Notes: generated by a model not told the origin, from the letters alone. Shown: positions 41,815 to 51,822, counted from the first letter of the stretch. The stretch: DNA of 64,000 nucleotides from Geofilum rhodophaeum (GCF_002210225.1 NZ_MWUJ01000015.1:24731-88730), one strand, 5' to 3'. Made by a program: numbers and translations.

Positions 41815-44800
41815 ATGTTGAAAATACTTGTTTTTGTCGGACTTATTTTGGTATTGGGAAATGGCTTGTTCGCGCAAAGTGCTTATGGTGTTTGGCAGGG
41901 AACAGAGCGTGAACTGCGCTACCGGCCTGAGGGGGAGTCTTTTGTTATTGAAAACGGCAAGTTGAGGTACAATAAGGCTTTGTATGCATCGGGGTCTTCC
42001 TTTCGGGTGGAGACCAGTGATGTGCCTGTGCTGGGTTTGTATATGCCTTATCGGGGGGGCCATTTGCAATGGGGGATTGAAACCTCCCGTGGCAGCCTTT
42101 GGCTGGCAGACGCCTCCTGGGTGCGTGCGGAATCGCGGGCAGGTATCAGGACCTATCGGGTGGAGGATCCACTTCTAGCGGGTGGATATTTGGAGCTGGA
42201 GGTACTGGCCATGGCTGAAGGCCGTGGTGTTGTGGTTAAATTGAGCGGAGCGGATTTGCCTGCAGGGTCTCGTTTGTTGACGATGTATGGGGGCGCCGAC
42301 AGCAAGCGTTTTTACCGAAATGCCGATTTGGGCGTGGATGAGCTCAATGCTTTTGATTTGGATGCTGAGGCCTGTCTCAACAACGATTACCGTTTGACGA
42401 AAGGCGGTTTTATTTTGGATTACGGGCAGGATACCCGCAATCCGACCCGGGTCGAAGGCCGTTTTAGTCCCCCCGCCACCCTGCGCTTGCTTTCGCCTTA
42501 TGACTTAGGCAGTCCTGCTGAATTTTGGGCTTCTCAGGCCGAGGAGGCGAAGCCTGTTTTAGGGGCACAGTGGCAGGTGTCGGGCGACTTTACGCACTTT
42601 TTTGCCTTGCAGAATGTGGAAGGGGCAAGTGCCTTGGCGGACAAGGATTTGGATGAGGTTTTTGCCCAGGCTTTGGAGCGGAGTAAGCTGCTGGGCAGTG
42701 CTTTAAAGGTGGAAACCCCCGATCCTTATTTTAACACCCTGGGTGGGGCCTTGACTGCAGCTGCTGATGGGCTTTGGGAAGATGTGTGGTTGCACGGGGC
42801 CATTGGGTGGCGTATGCCGCTTAATGGCTGGCGGGCCGCTTACACGGGTGATTTTATTGGATGGAGTGAGCGAAACCGACGACATTTCAGTCGTTATGCC
42901 GCTTCGCAGGTCACAGCGGTTGAGCCGGTTTTGCCGCATGCCACCCCCGATTCTGCCCTGAATTTGGCGCGTCCACTCAAACAATGGGGTACCCAAATGT
43001 ACTCCAATGGCTACATTGCACGCAATCCCGAAAATCCCAACCAAATGCACCATTACAATATGAATCTGGTGTACATCGATGCGCTTTTGTGGCATTTAAA
43101 CTGGACGGGAGATTTGTCTTATGCACGGGAAGTATGGCCGGTATTAAAGGCGCATCTCGAATGGGAGAAGCGCAATTATGATCCCGACAACGATGGTCTT
43201 TACGATGCCTGTGCGGCCATTTGGGCGAGTGATGCTTTGTATTACAACAGTGGAGCGGTGACCTACACCTCGGCCTATAACTATAGGGCCAACCGTTTGG
43301 TGGCCCTGGTGGCTCACAAAATTGGAGAAGATCCCGGCCCCTATCAAAAGGAGGCGGAACGTATTCTGGAAGCGCTTAACAAGCGGCTGTGGTTGGAGGG
43401 AGAGGGCCATTGGGCCGAGTTTCAGGACTATATGGGCTTGGGCCTGGTGCACGATAAGCCGGGCTTGTGGACCATTTATCATGCCATAGACTCGGAGGTC
43501 CATACGCCTTTTCAGGCTTATCAGGCTACGCGTTACATCGATACACAGATTCCACATATTCCGATAAGGGCCAAGGGTTTGCCTGATGAGGGTTATTACA
43601 CGCTTTCTACCACCAACTGGTTTCCCTATTCCTGGTCGGTCAACAATGTGGCTTTTGCCGAGGTGGCACACACTGCCCTGGCTTATTGGCAAAGCGGGCG
43701 AAGCGATGTGGCTGCAAAGTTGTTCAAGAGTATCTTGCTGGATGGTATGTACCTGGGCAGCAGTCCCGGCAACATCGGTCAAATCAGTTTTTACGATGCG
43801 GCCAGAGGGGAGTGTTACCGCGATTTTGGTGATCCTGTTGGGATGTATTCCAGGGCCCTGGTTGAGGGACTTTATGGCATCCAACCGGACTTGTTGAACC
43901 GTCGGCTGGTCATCCGTCCCGGCTTTCCAGCAGCTTGGGAACACGCGTCTTTTTCCGCGTCGTATCTGGATTTCAGTTACCGTCAGGAGGGGCTTCGGAG
44001 TCTTTATACTTTTCATTGTCGTATGGATGCAGCCGACACCCTGGAGTTAAAATTAAGGGCGCTGGGTCCCGGGGTACGTTCCGTCAGGGTAAATGGGCGC
44101 TCCCACTCCTGGCAGATGGAGGAAGGGGTTGGACAGGCCTATCTTGTTCTGGAGCTGCCTATGGAAGAGGAGCTTGAGCTTGTTGTGGCGTGGGACAAGT
44201 TGTGGGGAAATCAGTTGGATGTAAAAGAGTTGGCGATGGTTTCGGGTGAGGAACTGCAGGTCGACTTAGCGGCAGAAATTAAGGCTGTGAAGGACCCGCA
44301 AGGTGCGCTGAGCCATGTGCGTTTCGAGGATGGGGTGTTGACAGGCCGGACGCAGGGGCCGGTTGGTGCAAAAACCCTGTTTGTTCAATTGCGCGAGGGC
44401 AGTGCGCTGTGGTGGCAACCCCTGCATTTGGAGTTGATGCGCCCCTTTGCCCTGGAAACAGAGGCGGAAGCCGAACAGCTGAGTTTTCGCATAAAGAATA
44501 AGGGGCGCAGCGCAGTCGACATGGAAGTTGTCGTGAATCCCGGTCCTTATGCCTGGTCGACCAGATTGGAACTGGCTCCCGACAGCTGGTCGCAGTCTCT
44601 GCAAGTGCCCAAAGAAAAAGTTTTTTTGGGCAGTAACCGCATCGAGTTGCGTGTCGGCGATGAAGCACTGTTTCAAGAGGATTTGCCTTTATGGAATTTG
44701 GAGGCTCCCCAACGTGACCAGCAGCTGGTGTCTATCAAGGATGGGGTGAATGCCTCGCTGTCCTCCATTTTTGATGAGCAGTACCTTTCCCCCCGGTCGC

Positions 44801-45441
44801 CATTTACCACCCTGCAAATTCCTGTTCAGGGTATTGGGGAATGGTGTCACCCAAAACTGAGCGCAGATATTGACGACAGTGGTCTTCGTTCTGCTGTAAA
44901 AGAGGGTGTTTTTGAAACGCCTATGGGGCTGGCCTTTTCTGTAGCGGGGGATAGTGTGGCACCCAATGTGTTGTTTGTTTCGCAATGGGACAATTATCCT
45001 GAGCGCGCACAAATCCCTTTGGAAGGTCATGCACAGCATGTTTATTTGCTGATGGCGGGCTCTACCAATCATATGCAGAGCCATTTGGTAAACGGTCGCA
45101 TACGCGTAAAGTACAAGGATGGCGGGGAGGAAGTGCTGGAATTGATCAATCCCAACAACTGGCTGCCCATTGAGCAAGACCTTTTCCTGGACGAACATGC
45201 CTTTTACAGTCCCTTCCCCCGCCCTTACCGGGTTGCTTTAAAAACCGGGGAGGTGTCACGTAATATGGAGGCTCTGATGGCTATTGACCCGGATGAGGTT
45301 TATGGTCGCAGCATTGATGGCGGGGCGGGCCTTATCCTGGATCTCCCTCTTGACGCCTCACGTGAACTGGAGGCGCTGGAACTGGAGGCCGTGGCTAATG
45401 AGGTGCTTATTGGATTGCTTGGACTTACTCTGGTGCAATAG
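41815..45441 (+). CDS. DUF4450-type exported glycan-degradation protein (1208 aa)
   Basis: Very large exported protein; residues 1-20 (MLKILVFVGLILVLGNGLFA) form a Sec signal peptide. The N-terminal ~240 residues look beta-rich. The middle (~300-720) has six-hairpin-like helices, with GWRMPLNGWRAAYTGDFIGW, NYDPDNDGLYDACAAIWASD and TTNWFPYSWSVNNVAFAE. The C-terminal ~450 residues are again beta-rich. The architecture matches the DUF4450 family in Bacteroidota polysaccharide utilisation loci. A glycosidase role on plant cell-wall glycan is inferred from its neighbours (GH105, GH28); acidic residues in the helical domain could be catalytic but none can be proven. It is the second gene of the operon. 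Confidence 0.75.
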   Translation: MLKILVFVGLILVLGNGLFAQSAYGVWQGTERELRYRPEGESFVIENGKLRYNKALYASGSSFRVETSDVPVLGLYMPYRGGHLQWGIETSRGSLWLADASWVRAESRAGIRTYRVEDPLLAGGYLELEVLAMAEGRGVVVKLSGADLPAGSRLLTMYGGADSKRFYRNADLGVDELNAFDLDAEACLNNDYRLTKGGFILDYGQDTRNPTRVEGRFSPPATLRLLSPYDLGSPAEFWASQAEEAKPVLGAQWQVSGDFTHFFALQNVEGASALADKDLDEVFAQALERSKLLGSALKVETPDPYFNTLGGALTAAADGLWEDVWLHGAIGWRMPLNGWRAAYTGDFIGWSERNRRHFSRYAASQVTAVEPVLPHATPDSALNLARPLKQWGTQMYSNGYIARNPENPNQMHHYNMNLVYIDALLWHLNWTGDLSYAREVWPVLKAHLEWEKRNYDPDNDGLYDACAAIWASDALYYNSGAVTYTSAYNYRANRLVALVAHKIGEDPGPYQKEAERILEALNKRLWLEGEGHWAEFQDYMGLGLVHDKPGLWTIYHAIDSEVHTPFQAYQATRYIDTQIPHIPIRAKGLPDEGYYTLSTTNWFPYSWSVNNVAFAEVAHTALAYWQSGRSDVAAKLFKSILLDGMYLGSSPGNIGQISFYDAARGECYRDFGDPVGMYSRALVEGLYGIQPDLLNRRLVIRPGFPAAWEHASFSASYLDFSYRQEGLRSLYTFHCRMDAADTLELKLRALGPGVRSVRVNGRSHSWQMEEGVGQAYLVLELPMEEELELVVAWDKLWGNQLDVKELAMVSGEELQVDLAAEIKAVKDPQGALSHVRFEDGVLTGRTQGPVGAKTLFVQLREGSALWWQPLHLELMRPFALETEAEAEQLSFRIKNKGRSAVDMEVVVNPGPYAWSTRLELAPDSWSQSLQVPKEKVFLGSNRIELRVGDEALFQEDLPLWNLEAPQRDQQLVSIKDGVNASLSSIFDEQYLSPRSPFTTLQIPVQGIGEWCHPKLSADIDDSGLRSAVKEGVFETPMGLAFSVAGDSVAPNVLFVSQWDNYPERAQIPLEGHAQHVYLLMAGSTNHMQSHLVNGRIRVKYKDGGEEVLELINPNNWLPIEQDLFLDEHAFYSPFPRPYRVALKTGEVSRNMEALMAIDPDEVYGRSIDGGAGLILDLPLDASRELEALELEAVANEVLIGLLGLTLVQ

Positions 45442-45479
45442 GTTTTGGTGGTTTGTAGATTTTTTTAAATTTCGCTGGT

Positions 45480-46631
45480 ATGAGGTTTTGGGTAGTTTTT
45501 TTGGTAAGTGTGTTTTTGCTGGCGCCATTGAGGGGCCAGTCGGTCGCCGTTCGTTTCGCGGATTCTGAAATGGTGCGGGCTCCGGAAGCCTGGCAATTGG
45601 ATCATGGCAAGCGCTTGTATTTTGGCTATGGTCAGGGTCTGGCTACTTTGGCCATGCTTAAGGTTTGGCAGCATACAGGAGATCGAAAGTACCTGGATTA
45701 TGTTGTGGCATGGGCCGATACGCTTATCAATGAAGCAGGAGAGATTCACGAATACAAAGTAGAGACTTACAATATTGATTACATCAATTCGGGTAAGGTG
45801 CTGTTTGAAGTATATCGTCAGACCGGAGATGAAAAGTACAAAAAGGCTATGGATCGCCTGGTGCGTCAAATGAAGGTGCATCCCAGGACCCATGAGGGCG
45901 CTTTCTGGCACAAGTTGATTTATCCGCACCAGGTATGGCTGGATGGCCTGTATATGGGGTCTCCTTTTTTGGCCGAATATGCAGCTGTCTTTGGGGTGCC
46001 AGAACTGTTTGATGATGTCGTAAATCAGTTTAAGGTATGCGGGAAGCATACCTTTGATGCGACTACCGGCTTGTATTACCATGCCTGGGATGAAGGCCGC
46101 AATCAACGCTGGGCGCATCCCGAAACGGGTCAGTCACCCTCTTTTTGGGGGCGCAGTATGGGATGGTGGTTCATGGCCATGGTGGATGTTTTGGATCATT
46201 TACCTCAGGAACCTTTTTATCGGGAAGAGGTGCTCGAACGCATAAGAGGTTTGGCAGCAGCCATAGTCCCTTATCAGCATGAGAGCGGTTTGTGGTATCA
46301 GGTGGTGGACCAGGGCGAACGGGAAGGGAATTATCTGGAAGCTTCCGTCTCTGCCATGTTTATGTACGCCTTGGCTAAAGCGGTGAATAAGGGTTATCTT
46401 GATGCCTCTTACCGCGAAGTGGCCGAGCGGGCGTATGAGGGACTGATGCAGGAATTGATTGTGGAAGAGGATGGTTTGCTTTCACTTACCCGTTGTTGTG
46501 CGGTAGCCGGCTTAGGGGGCAATCCTTATCGCGATGGGAGTTTTGAGTATTATGTAAACGAGCGAATTAGAGATAATGATGCCAAGGCCAACGGACCATT
46601 TATTATGGGCTGTCTTGAGTTGGGAAAATAA
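45480..46631 (+). CDS. GH105 unsaturated rhamnogalacturonyl/uronyl hydrolase
   Basis: Exported (alpha/alpha)6-barrel hydrolase of 383 aa; a signal peptide covers residues 1-19 (ends LLAPLRGQ). It removes the 4,5-unsaturated uronic acid left at the non-reducing end by polysaccharide lyases. The family's catalytic aspartate is in PHQVWLDGLYMG (Asp155), and the conserved WGRSMGWW block is at residues 223-230, with a glycine-rich end (GNPYRDGSFEYYVNE). The motif set matches YteR/YesR enzymes. No lyase gene is in the operon, so the substrate must come from elsewhere. It lies 38 bp after the DUF4450 gene and 12 bp before the GH28 gene. Confidence 0.92.
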   Translation: MRFWVVFLVSVFLLAPLRGQSVAVRFADSEMVRAPEAWQLDHGKRLYFGYGQGLATLAMLKVWQHTGDRKYLDYVVAWADTLINEAGEIHEYKVETYNIDYINSGKVLFEVYRQTGDEKYKKAMDRLVRQMKVHPRTHEGAFWHKLIYPHQVWLDGLYMGSPFLAEYAAVFGVPELFDDVVNQFKVCGKHTFDATTGLYYHAWDEGRNQRWAHPETGQSPSFWGRSMGWWFMAMVDVLDHLPQEPFYREEVLERIRGLAAAIVPYQHESGLWYQVVDQGEREGNYLEASVSAMFMYALAKAVNKGYLDASYREVAERAYEGLMQELIVEEDGLLSLTRCCAVAGLGGNPYRDGSFEYYVNERIRDNDAKANGPFIMGCLELGK

Positions 46632-46643
46632 TTAATTGTTAAA

Positions 46644-48185
46644 ATGGGGAATATGAGCCTTAGGATGATTTTTATTGGTGCGACGCTGTCGCTGTTGTTG
46701 GTTGCTTGTGGCGGGGAGGAGCGTTCGCCTTATGCGGCTTATTTTGAGGATTTGCCTTTTGAGATGGAGGTTTTGGTGCCGCCGACTTTTCCCGATCGGC
46801 AGGTGGATCTGAGAGATGCAGGTGGAAAGGGGGATGGACAGTTTTTAAATACCCAGGCTTTTGAACGCGCTATGCAAGAGTTGGCCGGGCAGGGCGGCGG
46901 AACGCTTTATGTGCCTGCCGGCGTATGGCATACCGGACCCATTGTGTTTCGGAGCAATATCCGCTTGTACCTCGAAAAGGGTGCAGTGATTTTATTCAGT
47001 CGCGATAAGTCGCTGTACCCCCTGGTGGAAACTGTTTTTGAGGGACTGGACACCCGGCGCTGCCAGTCGCCCATTTCGGGAAGACAGTTGGAGAATATTG
47101 CCATTGTGGGTCATGGCGCCATTGATGGGGCAGGGGACGAGTGGCGACCGGTTAAGCGGGATAAGGTGACTGAAAGTCAGTGGCGCAGCTTTGTGTCCCG
47201 TGGAGGAGTTTTTAAGCGCGACGACTATTGGTTCCCTTCCGCCGGGGCGCTTCACGGCGATACCATCAGCAATATGAATGTGCCGCAGCATCTGACTACT
47301 GAGGAAGAATGGCTGGCGGTAAAAGATTTTTTACGGCCGGTCATGGTCAGTTTTATAGCATGTAAGAATGTTTTTTTGCAGGGGGTGATTTTTAGTAATT
47401 CGCCTTCGTGGAATTTACATCCCTTGATGTGTGAGAATGTTATTATTGACGGCATTCAGGTACGCAATCCCTCTTACGCACAGAACGGCGACGGTTTGGA
47501 TTTGGAATCTTGTCGCAACGCCCTGGTGGTAAACAGCTCCTTTGATGTGGGCGACGACGGCATTTGCATCAAATCAGGAAAGGACGAGGATGGGCGGCGC
47601 AGGGCACGTGTCACAGAAAATGTAATTGTGGAGAATTGTGTGGTTTATCGCGGGCACGGAGGCTTTGTGGTGGGCAGTGAAATGTCTGGCGGGGTACGTA
47701 ATATTTTGGTACGCTCTTGTTCTTTTTTGGGGACCGATGTGGGTTTGCGCTTCAAGAGTCGCCGTGGACGAGGTGGCGTTGTCGAAAACATCTTTGTGGA
47801 GAATGTGAGTATGCACGATATCGCTACCGACTCTTTTCGCTTTAATCTATACTATGGCGGAAAGTCGGCCAGTGAAGCCCTGGCTGCAGGGGAAGATGGT
47901 GCAGTTGCTGAAAGAGATTTGTTGCCTGTTACTGAGGAAACGCCGATGTTCAGGAACCTCTCCTTTAAAAATGTGACTTCGGTCAATGCGCGCAGGGCGA
48001 TGTATTTTCATGGTTTGCCCGAGATGCCCATCTCAAACATCAATTTGGAGAATGTGACGATTTCTGCCCGCTATGGCGCCGAGTTTATGGAGGTGGATGG
48101 TCTGCAGATGAAGAATGTTCGGGTTTTTCCCCAGGAGGGAGAGGCTTTTCTCTTTGCCCAGGTGAAGAACCTTGTGGAAAAATAG
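46644..48185 (+). CDS. GH28 polygalacturonase-type lipoprotein
   Basis: Exported lipoprotein of 513 aa; the signal peptide ends in LLLVAC (Cys22). The right-handed parallel beta-helix of GH28 carries all catalytic landmarks: NGDGLD (residues 281-286, Asp283 with Gly in place of the usual Thr of NTDG), GDDGICIKSG with Asp304/Asp305 (~303-312), the histidine in RGHGGFVVGSEMSGG (~336-350) and RFKS (369-372) in place of the canonical R-I-K. It likely cleaves alpha-galacturonide bonds (exo- or rhamnogalacturonan type). Long insertions around 160-235 suggest a specific branched substrate. It is the last gene of the operon and ends at a strong terminator. Confidence 0.92.
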   Translation: MGNMSLRMIFIGATLSLLLVACGGEERSPYAAYFEDLPFEMEVLVPPTFPDRQVDLRDAGGKGDGQFLNTQAFERAMQELAGQGGGTLYVPAGVWHTGPIVFRSNIRLYLEKGAVILFSRDKSLYPLVETVFEGLDTRRCQSPISGRQLENIAIVGHGAIDGAGDEWRPVKRDKVTESQWRSFVSRGGVFKRDDYWFPSAGALHGDTISNMNVPQHLTTEEEWLAVKDFLRPVMVSFIACKNVFLQGVIFSNSPSWNLHPLMCENVIIDGIQVRNPSYAQNGDGLDLESCRNALVVNSSFDVGDDGICIKSGKDEDGRRRARVTENVIVENCVVYRGHGGFVVGSEMSGGVRNILVRSCSFLGTDVGLRFKSRRGRGGVVENIFVENVSMHDIATDSFRFNLYYGGKSASEALAAGEDGAVAERDLLPVTEETPMFRNLSFKNVTSVNARRAMYFHGLPEMPISNINLENVTISARYGAEFMEVDGLQMKNVRVFPQEGEAFLFAQVKNLVEK

Positions 48186-48204
48186 TATCTGTAGGGTAGA
48201 AACA

Positions 48205-48236
48205 AAAAGGGCTCCTGTCGTTACAGGAGCCCTTTT
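48205..48236. terminator. Terminator after the glycoside hydrolase operon
   Basis: A perfect 14-bp inverted repeat (AAAAGGGCTCCTGT / ACAGGAGCCCTTTT) with a CGTT loop lies 20 bp past the GH28 stop. A- and T-flanks make it usable in both directions. Confidence 0.9.
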
Positions 48237-48399
48237 AGACTGAAATATAGAGAAGAATCGAGTGTAGGGTTCTTTTTGTTTGATATAAGCAAGATAAGGC
48301 AGCCTGCGGCAAGGCCTTTGCACATATGTGCCGGTCGTTTTAACTTTTGAGAAAGCTGTTGATAATGTGATAGATGCGTATGGGGGTGGACAGATTTGT

Positions 48400-51300
48400 C
48401 TACTCTTTTCGCATCTTTTTATGCGTCAGTTCTGAGGGGCTGAAGCCATAATACTCTTTAAAACTTCTGGAGAAGTAGGATGGAGAGTTGAAACCGCTTT
48501 GGTAGGCGACTTCTGTGAGACTGAGATCGCCTTCTTCCATGAGCAGCACGGCTTCTTTCAGTCGGACTTCACGGATAAATTCTACTGCGGACAAGCCTGT
48601 TAGGGCTTTAATTTTTTTGTACAGCTGGGTGCGCGACAGTTCGGTTTTTTCGGCCAGGGCTTCTACATTGAGATTGGTGTTGGACAGGTCCTCCCGAATG
48701 AGCGCAACGATTTGGCTTAGGAAGTTTTCGTCGCTTTTTTGGCTTTTGTTGCGACTGGGGAGCAAATAGCCGCTTTGGCGGAAGGTGTGGTAGAGTTGCT
48801 GGCGGTTTTGTATAAGCTGCTGAATGTGTGCCAGCAATATTTTCATGCTGAATGGTTTGGTGATGTAGGCGTCGGCGCCTGTCAGTAAAGCATCTGCCTG
48901 GTCTTGGTCGCCGGCCTTGGCGGTAAGCAAAAGGATGGGGATGTGGCAGGTGCTCAGGTCTTTTTTCAACTGAGCGCAAAGGGTGGTCCCCGACATGCCG
49001 GGCATCATCACATCGCTGACGATCAGGTCGGGCAATTTTTCCAGGGCTATTTGCAAGCCTTCTTCGCCATTAGCTGCTTTGTAAATGATGAATTGGCGAC
49101 TGAGTTCGTGTTCCAGAAATTGAAGTAATTCTTCGTCGTCCTCGATCAGCAAAATTTCGTGACGTGCTTCGTTTTCAAGGGGCAGGGTATCCAATGTTTG
49201 GGGGGTGGTCGACCTGGTGGGGACCGATTTTGGCGTTGGAAATTGTGGATTGTTGCCTGGTTGCTGCAAGAGTGTTTGCGCCCACTTTTCATAGGCTTGT
49301 AATTGGGCCAGACTGTTTTGGTAATCCTGAAGGAGCTGCAGTCGGCGTGCGCGGAGGACAATTAAGAGGTAAACGGCGACTCCCGCCAACAGCAGATAGA
49401 ACGGCAGGAGGGTCCAGCTGCGCCACAGGGGAGCTTGGATGTGGAGGTGGAGTTGGGCGGTGTTTTGGTTCCAGATGCCGTCGTTGTTGGCTGCTTGCAG
49501 CAGAAAGGTATAGCGGCCGGGGGAGAGGTTGTGGTAGTTCACTTCCGGGTTTTTGCTTTCGTTCCATTGCGGGTCCCAGCCATCCATTTTATAGCGATAG
49601 CGATTGTTTTCGGGACGGGTGTAGTTGCGTGCACTAAAGGTCAGGGTGAAACTGTTTTGTTGGTGAGACAGCTTAAGGGTCTGCTTGTTTTGGAGGGGCG
49701 ACCAGCTTGAGCTGCTGTCTGCTTCGGCGCTGCGGGTAAGGAGGTGGAGGGCGGTGATTTGGGGAGCTCCGCTGTGGGGGTTTTTGGGCAGACGTTTTGG
49801 ATCAATCAGGTGAAAACCCTCCGTGGTTCCGAAAAGAAGTGAGCCCTTATTTAAGCTCAGTGCGGCGTTGCCCTGAAAGTTTTTGGTTAAAAGGCCATCG
49901 GCTTCGCTGTAGTTGATGCAAGTCGACCTTTCGGGATCCCAGCAGCTGAGTCCCTGTTCACTGCTTATCCAGAGCTGCCCGGCGTCGTCCGACAGGATGG
50001 CCTGAATCATATTGCCGGCGAGACCGTGGTGGGTATGGATGTGGGTGAAGCGATCGGTTTCGGGGTGGTAGCGGGCCACGCCCCGGTCGAAGGTTCCCAG
50101 CCAGAGGCGTCCCCGGGCATCCTGGTGCACACACTGAAAAGAGTTGCTTTCCAGTCCTTTGCCGGAGAGTTCTTTGTAATAGACCGATTTTTGGATGATG
50201 CTTCCGTTTTGCCGGCGGAAGCGAAACAGTCCATAGAGGGAGCCTATCCACAAGTCCTTGCCCTGGTCCTCAAAGATGAAGGTGATGAAGGCGTCTTCGG
50301 GCAGTTCGAGTCCCTCGAAACTTTTCCCGGCTTTTTGAAAATGACGGCTGCTCTTCTTTTTTACATACAAGCCCGCTCCGGCCGTTCCCGCCCATATGTT
50401 TCCCGCCCCGTCTTCATAGAGACTGAAGAGTCTGTTCGCTGCGGAGTTCGTTGGGGATAGGGGATGGATTTTTCTTGTCTTTTTATCGAGATCGATTTGT
50501 ACGATGCCACTTCCCCAGGTGCCTGCCCAGAGTTGGTGCTGCTTGCTGTACAATAGGGTGGTTAGGGCTTGTGTGGGCAGCTTTTGGAGGTGGTCGGGCA
50601 GGGCTTGCCCGCTGTATGCCTCCTGCGCATGGGGTACAAAGAGGGAGAGACCGCCTCCGTCGGTCGCTACGTAGAGGCGACCTTCCGGATCTTCGGCAAA
50701 AGCCCGCACGTTATTGTGACTCAGCGAGAGGGGGTCGTAGGGATTGTGTTCAAAATTCAGGAACTTGTCGTAATAAGGATCGTGCAGGTGCAAACCCTGC
50801 TTGTAGGTCCCCACCCACAGGCGTCCCGCCGAGTCGCTGTGCAGACTCCAAATGGTGTTGTCGGGCAGACCGTTGCGTTCGCCCGGCTGGTGGTGGTAGT
50901 GGCTGAAGGCTTTGTTTGCTGGGCGGTAACAGGCCAGTCCCCCATTTTCATAGCCCAACCACAATTCTGCTCCATTTTGATGGACATGCAATACGCTGAT
51001 GTTTTGTTGCGGCACTTGCTTTACCGGAGCAAAGACTGCGGGGGTGTTTTCACTAAGAACGGCCAGATAGAGTGCTTCGGGAGTGGCGACCCACAGACTG
51101 TCTCCCTGGAGCGCCAAGGCGTTGATGTTGGTCCGGGCGAGTAGGGGGTGTTGAACAGGACTCACCACCAGGGTCTCCCGGTTGATCCGGAACAGTCCCC
51201 CCGCTGTTCCTGCCCATACGGTGTTGTGGTGTTGTTGCAGACAGGTGATGTGGTTGCTGGCTTCGTCCAGCAACTTGGAGGCCGTTAGGAAGAGGAAGTC

Positions 51301-51786
51301 AAAGCGTTTCTGGGCGTAGCGGTAGATGTTTACCCCGCCGCCACGGGTCCCCATCCAAAGGGTCGTGGTGTCGGGTTGACAAAGGGCGGTAATGCAGCTG
51401 TTGTTGTGCCGGTTTTCCAGGTCGGGCCGATGTATGATGTAGTGGAAGGCATCCTTTCCCCGGTCGTAGTAATTCAGTCCTTCGGAAGTCCCTACCCACA
51501 GGGTTTGCTGATGGTCCTCCAGCAAGGCATTGACCATATTGTGACTGAGGGTGTTGGTTTGCCCGGCTTCGTGATGATAAGTCTTTATGCCGGCTCCATC
51601 GTAGCGATTGAGTCCGTTAAAGGTGCCGGCCCAGAGGTAGCCGCGACTGTCTTTGAAGATGCAGCGCACGTAACTGTTCGACAGAGGCTGTTCTACCGGA
51701 TGAAAAAGGTGCGTCTGCGCCCAAGCGCTCACAGGCACAAAGAGTCCGATTAGTATAAGGGCAATAAAGGTTCTGTAGTGGTACAT
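48400..51786 (-). CDS. HTCS-like propeller sensor-regulator without histidine kinase domain
   Basis: Giant one-polypeptide regulator, 1128 aa. Signal peptide 1-24; about fourteen Reg_prop propeller repeats (VRCIFKDSRGYLWAGTFNGL, VNALLEDHQQTLWVGTSEGL, etc.) to about residue 680; a Y_Y_Y domain (~690-785); one transmembrane helix (~791-811; FYLLLAGVAVYLLIVL). Then only about 65 residues of Gln/Pro-rich linker; a receiver domain 876-990 with acidic pair ED(D) at the start, phospho-acceptor Asp925 (VSDVMMPG) and Lys977 (TKPF); and an AraC-type HTH domain 1025-1128. The HisKA and HATPase domains that Bacteroidetes hybrid regulators carry between TM and receiver are absent (no H, N or G box). It likely controls the convergent glycan operon. 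The start at 51786 gives the signal peptide; 51858 is rejected. Confidence 0.9.
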   Translation of the reverse strand: MYHYRTFIALILIGLFVPVSAWAQTHLFHPVEQPLSNSYVRCIFKDSRGYLWAGTFNGLNRYDGAGIKTYHHEAGQTNTLSHNMVNALLEDHQQTLWVGTSEGLNYYDRGKDAFHYIIHRPDLENRHNNSCITALCQPDTTTLWMGTRGGGVNIYRYAQKRFDFLFLTASKLLDEASNHITCLQQHHNTVWAGTAGGLFRINRETLVVSPVQHPLLARTNINALALQGDSLWVATPEALYLAVLSENTPAVFAPVKQVPQQNISVLHVHQNGAELWLGYENGGLACYRPANKAFSHYHHQPGERNGLPDNTIWSLHSDSAGRLWVGTYKQGLHLHDPYYDKFLNFEHNPYDPLSLSHNNVRAFAEDPEGRLYVATDGGGLSLFVPHAQEAYSGQALPDHLQKLPTQALTTLLYSKQHQLWAGTWGSGIVQIDLDKKTRKIHPLSPTNSAANRLFSLYEDGAGNIWAGTAGAGLYVKKKSSRHFQKAGKSFEGLELPEDAFITFIFEDQGKDLWIGSLYGLFRFRRQNGSIIQKSVYYKELSGKGLESNSFQCVHQDARGRLWLGTFDRGVARYHPETDRFTHIHTHHGLAGNMIQAILSDDAGQLWISSEQGLSCWDPERSTCINYSEADGLLTKNFQGNAALSLNKGSLLFGTTEGFHLIDPKRLPKNPHSGAPQITALHLLTRSAEADSSSSWSPLQNKQTLKLSHQQNSFTLTFSARNYTRPENNRYRYKMDGWDPQWNESKNPEVNYHNLSPGRYTFLLQAANNDGIWNQNTAQLHLHIQAPLWRSWTLLPFYLLLAGVAVYLLIVLRARRLQLLQDYQNSLAQLQAYEKWAQTLLQQPGNNPQFPTPKSVPTRSTTPQTLDTLPLENEARHEILLIEDDEELLQFLEHELSRQFIIYKAANGEEGLQIALEKLPDLIVSDVMMPGMSGTTLCAQLKKDLSTCHIPILLLTAKAGDQDQADALLTGADAYITKPFSMKILLAHIQQLIQNRQQLYHTFRQSGYLLPSRNKSQKSDENFLSQIVALIREDLSNTNLNVEALAEKTELSRTQLYKKIKALTGLSAVEFIREVRLKEAVLLMEEGDLSLTEVAYQSGFNSPSYFSRSFKEYYGFSPSELTHKKMRKE

Positions 51787-51822
51787 GTTCGGGTTCTTGG
51801 CTGTTAAAATTATAAAAATTCC

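Noticed and set aside
48320..48331. 12-bp palindrome GCACATATGTGC between the glycan operon and its regulator
   Set aside because: It lies downstream of both convergent genes, past the terminator, so an operator role is hard to place. It is likely chance.
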